Shown: positions 41,433-54,590 of the stretch, piece after piece
Layout: the number at the start of each line of letters is the position of its first letter
Numbering within the stretch: the stretch's first letter is position 1
NCBI RefSeq assembly: GCF_963576545.1
Contig: NC_083639.1
Location: 21,546,118-21,610,117, forward strand
Source: Limanda limanda
Taxonomy: Eukaryota; Chordata; Actinopteri; Pleuronectiformes; Pleuronectidae
Length of the DNA stretch: 64,000 bases
Reading direction: 5' to 3'
Made by a program: the position numbers and the translations under genes
The notes under the pieces: model-generated
Seen by the model: only the letters and a program-made list of their open reading frames with translations
Database searches by the model: none
Told to the model about the DNA's origin: nothing

Positions 41433-44400
41433 CACGTAAAGGGGAAACAACTAAAAAGGGAACCGATAGATGTCATAAACAGGAGTCACTTTTCTGCAGC
41501 ATTGTAATACCCCCCAAAAAACTGCATAACACTGACGATCATAATGTAATGAAGAAAAAATTAGAAAAATGTATATGCAGCAAGGTGAACCAATGTTCGC
41601 CTGAGTTTAACTCACTCTAGATCCCAAATCTCGATGATTATTATCAATTATCAATGATTATTAAGAATCTACAAAATCCCCTTTAAGTAGCACGAAGATT
41701 GATGTTGACCACTACCAAACATTTCAATCTCCACAAAAGATACAATTTCGCCCAAGTACGTGTTTTTTCGGAATAAACACACATGTTCTGATACTTAATG
41801 CTCCACATTACTCCTTAATAAGCAGGCAACTGACTGGGTTTCTGATAGTGCCCCCGTAAAATAACAAATATCGTAGCATTACAACTAAACTATGATTTTA
41901 TTCTTGGGAAATTGCAACTTTTATTCTCGAAGTGTCCTTTTTCTTCTCTCTAACGGCACTAAAATGTCATCATATCATTGGGAGTGTTGCTCTGAGCGTC
42001 CTACTGATGGACAGACTGACCCACCTTCATCACCACCCCTCTGCATAGATAGGCAGCATCCTTTTAAAATGAAAATGAAGAATATAATGTAAAGGTCAGT
42101 GTCGTTTTGATGTTGGCACAAAGGTACCACTCGTGTTTTGCAGCTTTATCTGTAGGAACATAATCAAACTGAACAACCTTAAATGAGACATTACGCTTGT
42201 CTAAACAGCCCAACTGAGACTAATAACCTACAACTGTATGTGTCACATGTCTGATCTTATGCAGTGGTGCTCACAGAATTGTGTGTGTCCTATTTGAATA
42301 TGTTTCAACCTCTGGAAGTCTGCTTAACAATCCTTTCTTCTTCTTTTTGTTTCTTTCTCTTCCTCTCTTTCTTTGCTTCTTTCTCTGTTTGCTACAGCTC
42401 CTATTCTCTTAGGTATTCTGAGGTTGTTTTTAGATTGCAATACAAAATTAATATACACAACGTGAATAGGAAATCTTTAAAGGTAGGCTGGTTTAACAAT
42501 CAAATTCTTGATGTATTGCAAATTCAAACTCAGGGTCCTTTTTTTAGGACTCAGATACAGAGCAGGACATCTGATATTGTCAAGGTGAAATACTGACTGA
42601 GAAAAATTCGTACTCCGGCCACACTAAATTAATTTCTCTGGTCAGACACCTGGTGGAAACATAATTAAAAAAACTCAAAAAAGATTATGACTAGCTGTGG
42701 TCCGGGAGGAGACTCCATCAGATGACATCGGACGACACAGTTGATGTGACTGGAAGATATCTGAGTTTCAATAACAGTCCAATATTGTTCCAATATGCTG
42801 GCCTGACCCTGTCTTCTTTGCTATAATGGAAGACCAGAGCAGTGACAGGATCAACTGCAGGTTTAACCTGAAGTCAGTGACTCTAATAAAGGTTCTGAAT
42901 TTCCCCTATAAACCACAACCAACCAAAGTACAATACATGTAGGTCACCTGTCATTAGAGCAGGGAATCTCCAGCTGTGATAGCACACTGTGTAATCAGAG
43001 AGAAATGTAAATGTTCAGAAACAATTTTTATAATAAAATCATCGTGTATTATATTTCTGCCGCTTCTGATGTGCTTTTTATTAGGAAATAAGAAATAGTT
43101 ACATGTGTTAGGGATGTGTTTATTTTCTAGATTTATGAGATTCAGAATAGATGTATCAATCTCATGTCTATGTGTTCAGCAGGGAGTTGTCGTCTGTATG
43201 CTAATGAGAAAAAAGACTGGAAGCAGCAGACGAGCTTGTAGAACTTGTGAATGAACATGAATGTTTAAAATATTAACATGTCTGATCTGTTTCTGGACAG
43301 AGACCCAGGGCAGAGTCAGATTAGCTCTGTCCCCTAAAGGTAAGGTGAGTCGGTGGGGGCACAGGTTTGAGGAGAGCGCCGATGGGAGGAGATGGAATAC
43401 ACTTGCATCTTGTCAAAGTGTACCCGGCTCTTGATAGCTTTTCCAGGATTACCAACCCTAGCTTTAACACACAGACGTAAGACCATAGACTGTTAGCTGG
43501 ACGACTAAAAGTGATGCTAAATCATCTTGATCAGCCACTGGTGGCTGGCTGCAGTATGACCAAACTAATAAAGCAAAATACATGTTAAATACATTTTCTG
43601 TTGTCTTTAAATAGTTTTTATCACACTGATGTATGTTTAAGTGCTCATTACTCTGTTGTGGTTTGTCATAATTCGTTGTTGGATGCTATCAAAACTGGGT
43701 GACAAATCAGGATTTTTACCTGAGACCGACCTGCGATTGGTTGTGTGCTTGTATTGTTGGGACCTCTGTACTTCAACTCTACACCATGGTCAATCACTAC
43801 TGTGCAAACTCTGTAAATGATGTCACAAGCGCAAGATGGCATCACCCTTATCCAGAATCTTTTGGCTTAAATTTGCACTATATACAATTTGAGACTTCTA
43901 TCAACTTTCTCATCTTAATCTTGACAAGAAACAATTTCTTGTTTAACAATTGTTAAAACATTTTTAAGTTTTAAATACATTGCACAAACATATGATATAA
44001 ATAATAAAGAAATAAAACTTGCTGATAACAAAAAAGCTGTACTTTTTCACAACCATACAAATTGTAGTCTGACTTTAATGGTAGGCCTCTGCATCCTAAT
44101 TTTTGTCATGGCTCTGGCAATATGGTTGGCACTGGGGGTGGTGGTCATTCATGTGAATAGGGGACGAGGGCTTGTCATTCACCTTGGCTGGAGCCGGTGT
44201 TTAGGCCACCAATAGCCATAATCATACCAATCCACACTAAACCCCCCTCTGCCTCGGCTCACTCCAGCCAAGGGCACGGATTACCACAGAAAACCAATTT
44301 GGAGGGACGGGGGCATGCTGCGTCCACAAGAGTCAGAGCGGATATGAGAGGCGGGTTCTTTGTTCTCTCTGATATTTATCTGTCCGAGACCAAGCACGAG

Positions 44401-46393
44401 ATGAGATGTCGCTCCAAAGAGAGGTCTCCCAGGTCGGCGGCCTGGCATTAAGCAGATCTCTGCATGTATCCCTGGGAGATAACAGCACACATCACAGATT
44501 GGCTCACAAGAAGAATCTGAGGGAAAGTGGCACCCAGATGCATAAGGGGGGGGGGCGGTAGGGTGCTGGGTCGGATCTCTGCCAACACATCACTTCTTAA
44601 TCAGGAATGTAGCCAAGGAAAAATCAATCTAAACTCTGTTTGGGTTTTCTTTTCTTTTCGAGACGAGTTAAAGCTTTGTTAAGAAAAACTGAAAAGTAAA
44701 ATCATAAGAGAATTTTTAAATAAAAATAGTCAGAGGGTCTCTTTTTTTTTTTTGCAATGCTACATTTTATCTCTGAAATGAAATCATTTTAACCAAGTCT
44801 TTCTTTGCGTTGTGTTCTCAATGCAGTTGAACTCACTAACAAGTTACAATTGCTGAATTTCTTTTTTCCACTCAAGGCTGAAACATATTTCCTCCGAGGC
44901 TTCCTGTGTGGATAAAATTAAAGTCCCAGCTGCCTTCCAGTTTTCATCAGAAAGTCGTCACTGCTAATTGAGCTTAAGAAATTATTTTCAAAGACTCATG
45001 AGATGTAACTGTATGAAAGTATACACTCACACAAACTGCGTGTGAAGTAGATTCCCCTTGACAGGCCACGTGTTGGTCTGGTCAGAGTGTGGTCCCAGCC
45101 TTGCTGGCTCCGGCGCAGATAGAGCATGTCAGCAGCAAGGTGAAAAAGTAGCAATTACATAAAAGAGAGCAAGTCAGAGTGAGGCTTTCCTCACTTCTCC
45201 CATTCTCTGCCTCCTCCTTTGGGTTAAACCGGTGAGATCAATCCACAGCTGTGAAGTAGGGAGGGCACCTTGAAAACGCTGCTATTTATTTGTTTGAAAT
45301 GTTCCTTTCCTTTCTAGTTCTCTTAAGGCCACTGGGGATACCGCCATTGATTTTCACTTCAAAAGCTTGACCTCTGACCCCCGACAGGGACGTGACGTCC
45401 CTTGGCTGGGTACTCACAGCCAGGTGTGGTGAGGGAAACCTCACAGCCTCTTTCTATTGCATAGTTTTACTCATTTACAGGATTTAAAGTAAAGAGATGG
45501 TTTTTTTTCACTTAGGTTAATTGCAGTCTCGTCAGGGTCATCATGTAGCGAGCAATGGGCGGTCACAGACTCACAGCTCTTTCATATTTTTCCAAATGCT
45601 CAAAAGGGCAGCGGCCTCCATTCCAGCATTGAACTTTGAATCACAGACAGAGGAAATTGGAACATTTATATGCATCTTGTAGACAGAGATAATCTCTGAG
45701 CAGTCACAAATCTTTCCTGACGTTTCAGTCTCCGCTCTCATCCCAGCGTACACATTCCTTGTGTGAGTGCTGTATGAGGAGACTTCTGCTGTTTGCACAT
45801 GGACTCCCCGTCTGTAATGAAGTCAGGACCACCTGAAGGGATGCTGTCAACCAGCGCAGAGTCAGCCGCAGGATTCACCCAGCTCTGCAATCTTTGACAA
45901 CTGTGATGGAGCATATGCATATCCAGACACAACAGATTGCAGAGATTAAGAGATATAACAAATCAATCAATATTGTCATTATTAGGCATGAAAGCTGCAT
46001 ATCTCCAGCCCTGGGATCACACACTAAACAAAGTACATGCATTTGCACAACTTATTCTGTAGTCATTTGGGAACTACAACAGTAAAACACTGATGACTTC
46101 ACTGATACAGTGCGATTAATTTAATTATATATATCAATATAATAAAAATACAATTGGACGGATTATAAAAAATGAAATCTTTGTTTGATCCGTAGAGAAA
46201 AAAGCCCCTGTGTGATAAAGATATGCGCATAGAAAAATAAATGTAGTTCACAATATGAACATAAGAATATTTACTTGTGTTAAAGAAATTAGTTGAAAAA
46301 TGTGATATTTTTAAATGTTATGTCTCACTTGATACAATAAATTCTCTTTTGCTCTTTCTCTTTCCTTCTTCATCCATGTTATGGTTAAGCCAG
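41433..46393. other. Non-coding stretch, possible intron
   Basis: Mostly unique-looking DNA. Short ORFs at 42264-42596 and 43699-43956 have no domain. 44190-44570 is GC-richer and may include conserved non-coding sequence, which I cannot test. G and T runs lie near 44547 and 44741. Confidence 0.4.
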
Positions 46394-46475
46394 AATGTGG
46401 CTGATGGATGCAAGCCAGGTGTCATAATAAACCAACTGTACTTAGACTACACCTCATACCTAAATGCAGAAGAAA
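46394..46475 (+). CDS. Candidate exon A of an unidentified host gene
   Basis: Preceded by a long pyrimidine tract (CTCTTTCTCTTTCCTTCTTC) and CCAG; followed by GTAAAA. The open frame reads NVADGCKPGVIINQLYLDYT and SYLNAEE and ends in phase 1. The next candidate exon (48871) starts with two leftover bases and so continues the frame. The gene is not recognised. Confidence 0.4.
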
Positions 46476-48870
46476 GTAAAATATATATTTATGGGGCACA
46501 TTAGAGATGTGACTACTGGAGCTAAATCACGGGGCCAAAAAATGGGTCAGCTCCTCAAAGATTGGAATTAAAGCATTTGTTTGTATCTAGAAATCTGAAA
46601 AGTCTTGTCATCATTTGACCGTCATCATGACATCTGTATGACATGGCATTATACCAATATAAAGAAGGTAGCATTGCCTGATGGGGTTTGTAGAGTTGAC
46701 ACCATATAGATCATTGCTTTTCGTGTAGGGTTACTTTATTTTAAAATGCTTGTAATGTTTCTTAGGGAATTACTATTGAAATCCAATTAATGAACTATAA
46801 TATTTGGATGATGTACTGTTAACCTCAAGCAGGCTGACTGATTATTTAACCTGATTATCGTTATCAACATCCGTCAGTTTGAGCGTGACAGCAGGGTTCA
46901 CTTTGATGCTCAGGCTTTATCTTTGGATTTTGTGTTCTGTTTCGTTCATGTTGCAACATTTTTATAATTTGAGATTATCTTATTTTAAACGTATAATATG
47001 TAACCCCGGCCACCAAGGGGGCCTTTGGTTATTACAACTTTTTTTTGTAACACCAGCAGCTATCCAAAATGCAAAGAGGATTAATCTCAATGAATGACGA
47101 TAATCCAATGACTTTTTATCAAGAGTCGTTAAGTGAAAATGTATTTTTATATTTTGTTTTGTGCTGATAAGTTAACTTTAGCTAAACACGTGAACTGAGA
47201 TGCTCACTACAGTGAACATTACACCATGCCAAGGGATAGAACATGCCAAACACCTGCTAAATCATCATTGTCACTGTAAGCATGTAACTGGGTAGAGGTA
47301 AGCATGATTTGCCGAAACACAGCCCTTTAGAACAATAGCTTATTTGACCAATACCCAGAAGGTCAGCAGAGACAATGTCAGGCTGTCAGCGATAGTGTTA
47401 CATCTGGAAGAACTTGGCAGTTATAATGTTCTTCATTACTTTTTGTCAGAAGACGAAGCAACGCACTAACACATGTAAGCAAGAGAGATAGTAATGTGTT
47501 ATTTCAGCACACAGACATGCAGTAGACACCTGCCTTTTCTCTGCAGGATACACTGGCTCTAGCCCATCTGGCTTCCGGCTGCGAGTGGTTTACCGAGCAG
47601 GAAAAATGTAAGAAAAATAAAAACCAATGTTTTCTGGGCCTCTCCTCCCCCCTCTGGCACCACAGCCCATCATGTACCAGAACGCTGTACCCCGTCTAGA
47701 ACTAGCCTGACCTAGATCCAGTGTGGAAGCTACGGCTATATTTCAATTCTCATCATCCTGTGTTGTCAGTTAATAACCTGCAACCTGGAAGGAAGCATTG
47801 CTCCATAGCAGATAGCCCCAAATCACTGTCATGTAAACTCAATACAGGGCCGGGATCATTATTTCTGATCGGACCTTTCAAGTGTTTCACCAGCCGGGAA
47901 AAAAATATTCAGGGAGACTTAATTTACCCAACGTGACCTGTGTCCTGAACGTGAAACATTTACCTGGACACAAAATCATTTTTACATCAGCCGAGGCACT
48001 GGGGTGGGAAATAAATGACAAGTCTGCGTCTCGGGGGCCAATGCAGTGAATGTGATGCAGGGATGATATTTAAGTGAATATTCAGGATGATGGTAGGAGA
48101 TGATCCACGGAGAGAAAAATGACATCTGCAACATCCATAATCATGTCTGTTGCACGGCAGGGGGTTGAATTCAGCTGATCGCTGAATAGACAGTTAAATC
48201 GCCCAAATAAAAATCACTTAACATGGCCCTCTACGCCTGTCCTAAAAGGATTGAAAAGAGAAGTGTGGTAATCCGCCACTTCATTGTTGCGACCACGCCC
48301 TCAACCTCCGCTCCATCAACCCGCGGTCAAACCACTTGAGTGCCATCTGCTTGTTGGCTCGCTGGAGAGGGGTCAGAGCCGGGGCATCTGAGCAGGCAAT
48401 TTTGACACTTTAAAATCTCTCCAAGTACCAGTGCTCTGTCTTTGTCACATCACAAACACAAAAGCCCACACTGGCAGTGTAACAGACAACTGCTCATCAC
48501 TACAGCAGGGTGCTCGCCTTGAGAGCCTGGCAGAAGATGTCTGTCAGTCAGAGGGGCGAACAGGGGCCGGGCCGTGAACAACGAGCGGAGATGAGACGTC
48601 GCTTCAACCCCTTCGGTTTTTTTTCCCATCAGCCCCTGTTCAAATTGGTCAGGTTTGAAGGGTCAATCATCTATCATCCAATCTTTTCTGAGCTTCCTCT
48701 CTTACATTCTGGTGCATTCTGATGGATGCCGTTTGAAACATGAACACAGAAAGCGTTGAGCACATCAAAGTCTTTGCCTCCTCCCGCTATCTCTCATCAT
48801 CTCGCTCTGCCTCTGTGATGTGTGCATGAATGAGAGTGTGAATGCTGATGCTGTGTGTGTCTACGCGCAG
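46476..48870. other. Probable intron between candidate exons A and B
   Basis: No repeats found. 47530-48420 is less AT-rich and reads like unique regulated DNA rather than a mobile element. No ORF with a domain. Confidence 0.35.
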
Positions 48871-48945
48871 ACAACTACAGAGGAGGGCCAGCGGTGTGTT
48901 GCCCCCAGGGCTCGGACCTGATCAAAGCAGTCGCTCAGTTTGCAG
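48871..48945 (+). CDS. Candidate exon B of an unidentified host gene
   Basis: 75 nt between CTACGCGCAG and GTACAC. In the phase set by exon A it reads NYRGGPAVCCPQGSDLIKAV then AQFA, with one base left over, which fits the two-base start of the exon at 61252. The other two frames are less plausible (one has a stop). The gene is not recognised. Confidence 0.4.
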
Positions 48946-50478
48946 GTACACAAACAGCCAAGCTGAACACACACTGCACTGTGCAGAGGGGGGGGAGACA
49001 GCGGCAGAGAGACATCGGAGCAGAGTTGGTGAGAGAGAGATTTTGGTGTGCTGCAGAGATCAGAGAGCATCTTTCTGTCTCAAATCGGGGTTATGTGGAG
49101 GTCAGAGAGCCTCAGCACGAACTACTCCTTACTCACCTCTGGATGAAGAAGGAAGTAAGACAGAAAGCAAACTCAGTTAGAGGTCAGACTCCTCCGATGG
49201 GAAGGAAGTGATGATGGCAACCTGCTGCTTAGAGAAACACGCAGCTGTTTTTGTGTCAGCTTGCAGACTTTTACTAGAGGTCCACAGGTAACCTGTCCAG
49301 TCTGAGGGGATTCTGAAGATCCCTGCTGGGGCTGTCTGTCACCCCACATATCATTGTCCTGTATGGTTACTAGAGTAGAAAGCGTATAGAGTAGACTAGA
49401 TTTCTCCTGCTACAGTTTCATAATGAATCAAACACCAAAACATAAGAGATCTATACCTTGGTGTTTTGCTCCAAAGCTGCATTGTATAGATGTATGCAGC
49501 ACTACTTACAATTTGTGCAATGTCTATAAAGTTGTTACCATCCACGCACACAGTCCGATCTCATAGTTTCAGCGGCACTTGTGTGTGTACTTGGTATGCT
49601 ATTCAGTTCTGTTTCTCACACAAGAATGTGTCTTTCACTCTTTAATCTGCGTACCTGTCAATCAGAATCTGTTGCTTGTGGGAGTAACATTCATGCATGT
49701 GCACGTGCACCCCCGCTACCCCCATAGCTTGCATTAATTCTGTGGGAAAAAAGTGAAATTAAATTCGTGGATCGGGACATTTATTCGGTACTGCACCAAA
49801 AGGTGATACGTTATCTCCTGGCCCATAGTGTGTCATTCCACCAAGTATTATGATCATTTTTGCATTATCCTGCTAACTAACAGACAGACAAACAAAAACT
49901 TCCTTTACGGAGGTAAAATTGATTTTATTTATTAATTCTGACAAAGAGGGAGTGGCCTCCATTGAATTCAATACAGCACTGCTGTTAGTGGCTGAAAGTT
50001 AAACAACAAACATCTACCATATTAAATTTATACCATATTTGTAGCCACAGACCTCAGGGACAAAAATGAACAAGTCAAACCTCACCCACATTATGATGAC
50101 ATGCACTTTGCATTTGTCAATGGATTAGCAAACGAAAAGGAAAATTAACATCGCAGTCATGGTTCTGATCACCTGACAAATGGAAGGTCTCATTAGTCAC
50201 TAAATGCTGTACTATATTTACCAGCTATAGCCTTTAATTAGTCTGTTAGGTGCTTGGTGATGAGCAGGCAGTGGACAGCTTCCTCCTGTGAATGATGGTG
50301 GTGAAAATGAACAAAACTTTTCCCACATATTTTAGTGTTTTCACTTTTTAAACATTCCTCCCAATGAAAAGGAATGAATGCCTCAGTATGACGTGAAATG
50401 TTCAGGAAGGTCAGAAACCAAAGATCAAAGTCACCAACCAGCCCTGTTATTGTTTGATGTGTGTGGAACACAGTTAGA

Positions 50479-50480
<2 letters not shown>
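48946..50480. other. Non-coding stretch, possible intron
   Basis: GA-rich at 48985-49060, otherwise unremarkable. No domain-bearing ORF. Confidence 0.4.

Positions 50481-50532
<52 letters not shown>
50481..50532. repeat. (CA)26 microsatellite
   Basis: An uninterrupted CA run of 26 units, the longest in the window, probably length-polymorphic. The two minus-strand ORFs across it are artefacts (poly Cys-Val). Confidence 0.95.
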
Positions 50533-50534
<2 letters not shown>

Positions 50535-53500
50535 CTCTAAAATGTAAATAACATTTGAACCCTGTATGACTGAGAAAAGCTTTAAATCGTGTCTGACTTG
50601 ATTTATCATGTCTACAAACACATGTTAAAGGAAAAGAAGCTTGCTGCTTCACTGGAGGGGAAAATGTTACAGCACTCAACCTCGTGTCTGTAGAAGCATA
50701 TGGAAGCATTACCAGGGCCGTCAGTAATGGAACTGCATCTAGTGTCACAACCGAGAAATCGGTGAGCTCTAACTCACTGAGGATAACAGGTATATGCAGA
50801 AAACTTGCACATGAACCTAGAAAACACCCAAATACAGTTATTCATATTGAAAATTAATCCAGTTTAATTATGGAGGTATACAGGAAAAACTTGTTTTCTC
50901 ACTTAAAAAAAAGGCAATTAAAGTAACTCATGCAGTGCTCCTTCTCAACCTGCCTGTATGGAATAGGCTGTTCTCTTGTTAATGCTCCGGTGCTACTTCA
51001 GAATTATTCATTGTCATTATTGAGCGCTCCTCAAACAGTTTTACAGTATACTCTCTCTTTTTATTGTTTGTGTGCCGAGAAAACTTTGTGTTCATCCTAC
51101 CTGGTTTGTCCGATTAATTTGTTTTGTAAAAAGTTTTTCATAAAATGAAACTGAATTTGCTTTATCACTCTTCACATCTGAGGCGTATAGGTTTAAAAGA
51201 TAACTGGTGTTATTTTTTCATACATTACATTCAGACTATTTAGAATTGTGTTGAGCAATCGATACAACCTTTAAACCCAAGTTCCAAACTAATAAATACT
51301 AATAATTAAACCTCTGTAATTAGCTGAATAATGAGCTCAATATAAAAAATTGTTGCAAAAGATAAATTTGCAAACAGGACATGATTTTATAAATATTGCT
51401 ACCATGACGGAGATCCCAACACCTGGCTGTGTCTGAGTCCTATATGGTGAAATATAAATAAATAGTTTGAAATGATCTGCTAGTATTGTGACCTGAGGTT
51501 TGACCCAGTTGCTAACAGCGGCTGGTGTTTAACCAAGCATGTAGAGGAACTGAATCCACAGACTGAAGGCACACTGCCCCACCCTCACTGACTGCTACAC
51601 AGCACTGGTCACCTGTTTATTCAAATATATTTATATTGAATGTATTGTTTATCCAAATTGCAAAAAACTCGGCATTGAGTCGATAAAATTAATGGTTTGT
51701 GATATGTGTTCCACACACAGACAAACAGACAGACTGATGTTTGTGGAATGAGTAGGTAGACGCTCACACGCAGGTAATGCATGATGATGACCTTATAATG
51801 TCCCAGACGGAAAGGAAAGGTTGCACTGAATAATAAAATGTATAACACATGATACTGACTGAAGAAATAACCTCAAAATTGGCCAGGATATAAAACTATG
51901 ACTAGGTGTTTCTCAGTCTGGTGTAGGTCTGTGAGGGTTAATCATCCCTTTGGTTAGTGCTACATTCTGACACGGTGTATATACACCTAAACTCTCTCCT
52001 TTCCTTTTCCTTTTGGGCTGCACTCAGCCATTGTCCCTGCACAGACTTGGAGAAACAACCATCAGCTCCAATGTCACCGCAGACGTGTCTTCAGCAGCGA
52101 GACTGGCGCGTCAATACTCTCGAAATGACACACGCACGACTCTCAAACATAGCATTACATTCGGAGCGCGGCTAAAAGGTTGTTTAGATGAATTACAGCA
52201 TTGAGCATTCCGCACACGTATCTGGCGGCTCTGTGTCTCTCGGAAAAAAGAAAAGGACGGAGGAAAAATAAGTTAGGAACCAGAGAAGGGGAAATAGAAC
52301 ACAACAATCGGTCAGGAAAATAAGAAAGTTTGTCCCTGCCACTGTCAGAATGAACAATTAAGATATCTAATATGACGCTTTAAGCTGTGGGGCAGGCGAA
52401 CTGATAAGGCCTCTCTCCTCACTCATCCTCGCACGCTAATTAGCTTCTTGCTTCTCTTTTTGGAGGAGGGGGGTGGTGGTTATCTATTTAAAAAGCTTTG
52501 AAGGGATAAAGGGGCACCTGCATCAATCATAATTATTTTACTCATACTAAAATTAGCTGAAGAGAGGAGGAACACAGTCTCCTTCAGAGAGGAACGGGGA
52601 GAATGAAGGGAGCCCGGTGTGAAGAAGAGAAAGAGTGTGTGTGTGTGTGTTTGAGAGAGAGAGAGAGAGATGCAGAAAGAGGGATGGAGTGAATCGATAA
52701 ATATCACTCCGGCTGATTGGACCTAATTAGAGACATAGAGAAGCATTCTGAATGGGCTGGCTGGAATTGGGTTGGCCAAGTTGTCAGAGCCAATTAGGCC
52801 GCTGTATTATTCCAGCAGAGAGAAAACACACGGATTAGAATTCACGCCTGTTTGTGTTTGTGTGTGTTTGTGTATGCGTTTGTCAGAATGATGATGCTTC
52901 CAGGGAAAACATGGCCAGGTGAGTTTAACTGTTCTCCCGTGGTGTGATAAACTGAGGTGCAACGACAATGGTAATCACACGCAGCTTATCATACACACAC
53001 GGGCAGCCGTCGTACGCGGCGGCAAAGTCCCTCCATCACACGGCACCCCAGCTGTCAGCTGCTGGCCGTGCAGCTGCGGAGGTCTCCCAAACACACTTTC
53101 AACTGGATCTCTGACTTATTGTGGGTTCGACTGTGTTTTTTTATTCCTGTGTGTGTGTGCATCTGTGCATGAACGTGTGCCAACGCTTGATTCCGGTGAT
53201 TGCGATTGGAAATAATCACTTCTGCACAGTTAATATAATGACAGAGTCCTCTAAGTCTGCATCACCACAGACCTGAAGGGAGAAAGGAGTTTAGCCAACT
53301 TCCCTGTGGACACATCACTCCGAGTTTGGCAGCAGGTAACAGCAGTTTATTTTGATTTATCTGTGTTATAGGTGGAACAGAGAAAGGCCAAATCCGTGGT
53401 CCAGCTTCAAGTGGAGGCTAATTCAGTTAATTATGCTCCAATGCTTTGGGTATTCGTGATTCCATCGGTGCAGTGCAGCATTCCATTTTTTTTACTTCTC

Positions 53501-54370
53501 CTCTACAACTTGAATTTTTTTAGTTTTAGGTGACATAAAAATCTATTGAGGTCAAAATAAATACCCAAAAATCTAAGAAAGTTAGCATTTTGTCCAAATA
53601 TTGACAACAACCGATTGTACATACTAATTCCTGGAACGATTGAGTGTCTGTCTGTGAAATGGAAATCTCACAAACCACTCATCTCATCTGCATCACACTT
53701 AGCTTGTGTATTGTTAATGACCCTGTGAAATGCAGTGTCGAATTTGGTGCGGTTTGGACACGGGATAGGTTCAATTATTATTGATTAACTGTGAGTAAAT
53801 GGTCAAACAGCGCTTTGTGGCAGTCGTGGTCTGTTCCTACATCCTCCGATAAACTACAGCAGTGGTCGACCAGCCTGGTCAAAATTTGAGTCATTATCAG
53901 CAGCCGATCATTTCAATAATTTCATTATTTTTATGCCACCCTATTGACTGACACAGACACAGTTGGAATGATCCGCAACATTCATAGACTCACTTCCTGT
54001 TCGGCAATTTGCCTTCAAAGTAAAAACACAAATCATTTGTTTAGTTTCTGTAATGCTTTCTACTGAGCTGAATTACAAACAATAAAAAGTGACAGTATTT
54101 TGTAGAATTGTTTGGGAAGGACTCACTGATGGCAAAGAATAATTCTGAAGTAGCTCTGGAGTATTAACACTGCAGGACAAGAGAACACTAACCCAGGAGT
54201 AGAATGGGCACTGACCTAGTGTGTACAATTATAGACGATGGATGATGCTTCTCCACTTTCTCCCGCTGTACAAAAATGAAACCAAAGGATCCAGCCGCGG
54301 CCGTCTTACATTTTTAACAACATTTGGAGCCACAGTCTGAGCAGTAGTGATCATTTTTAAGGTCTTGACC
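50533..54370. other. Non-coding stretch with possible conserved elements
   Basis: 52360-52860 has several homeodomain-like TAATTAG/CTAATTAG words and a mixed composition unlike a repeat, plus GT and GA tracts at 52636-52670. I see no gene. Confidence 0.35.
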
Positions 54371-54373
54371 TTC

Positions 54374-54445
54374 TATGTAAAGTGCCTTGAGAAAATGTAT
54401 ATTATGATTTGGCACTAAATAAATAAAATTTAAATGATTGAATGA
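54374..54445 (+). repeat. LINE-like 3' tail and adjoining repeat
   Basis: TGTAAAGTGCCTTGAGAAAA and ATTTGGCACTAAATAAATAA are typical of a common fish retroelement 3' end. A second fragment follows to about 54590 (GGGGCGGGGCAGCAGTATCA). Confidence 0.5.
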
Positions 54446-54590
54446 ATCATGGGGCGGGGCAGCAGTATCAAAGTCTAGTTGATACAAACACTCGACAAAT
54501 CGCAAGTCAATCTCAGCTGTCAATTTCACACCTCTTTCATCAACCACACTTATTATAACAATGATAGAGTGATATGAACTACTCAAAATA

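Noticed and set aside
50238..50748. Two minus-strand ORFs with long Cys-Val runs
   Set aside because: They are translations of the (CA)26 microsatellite and its flanks.
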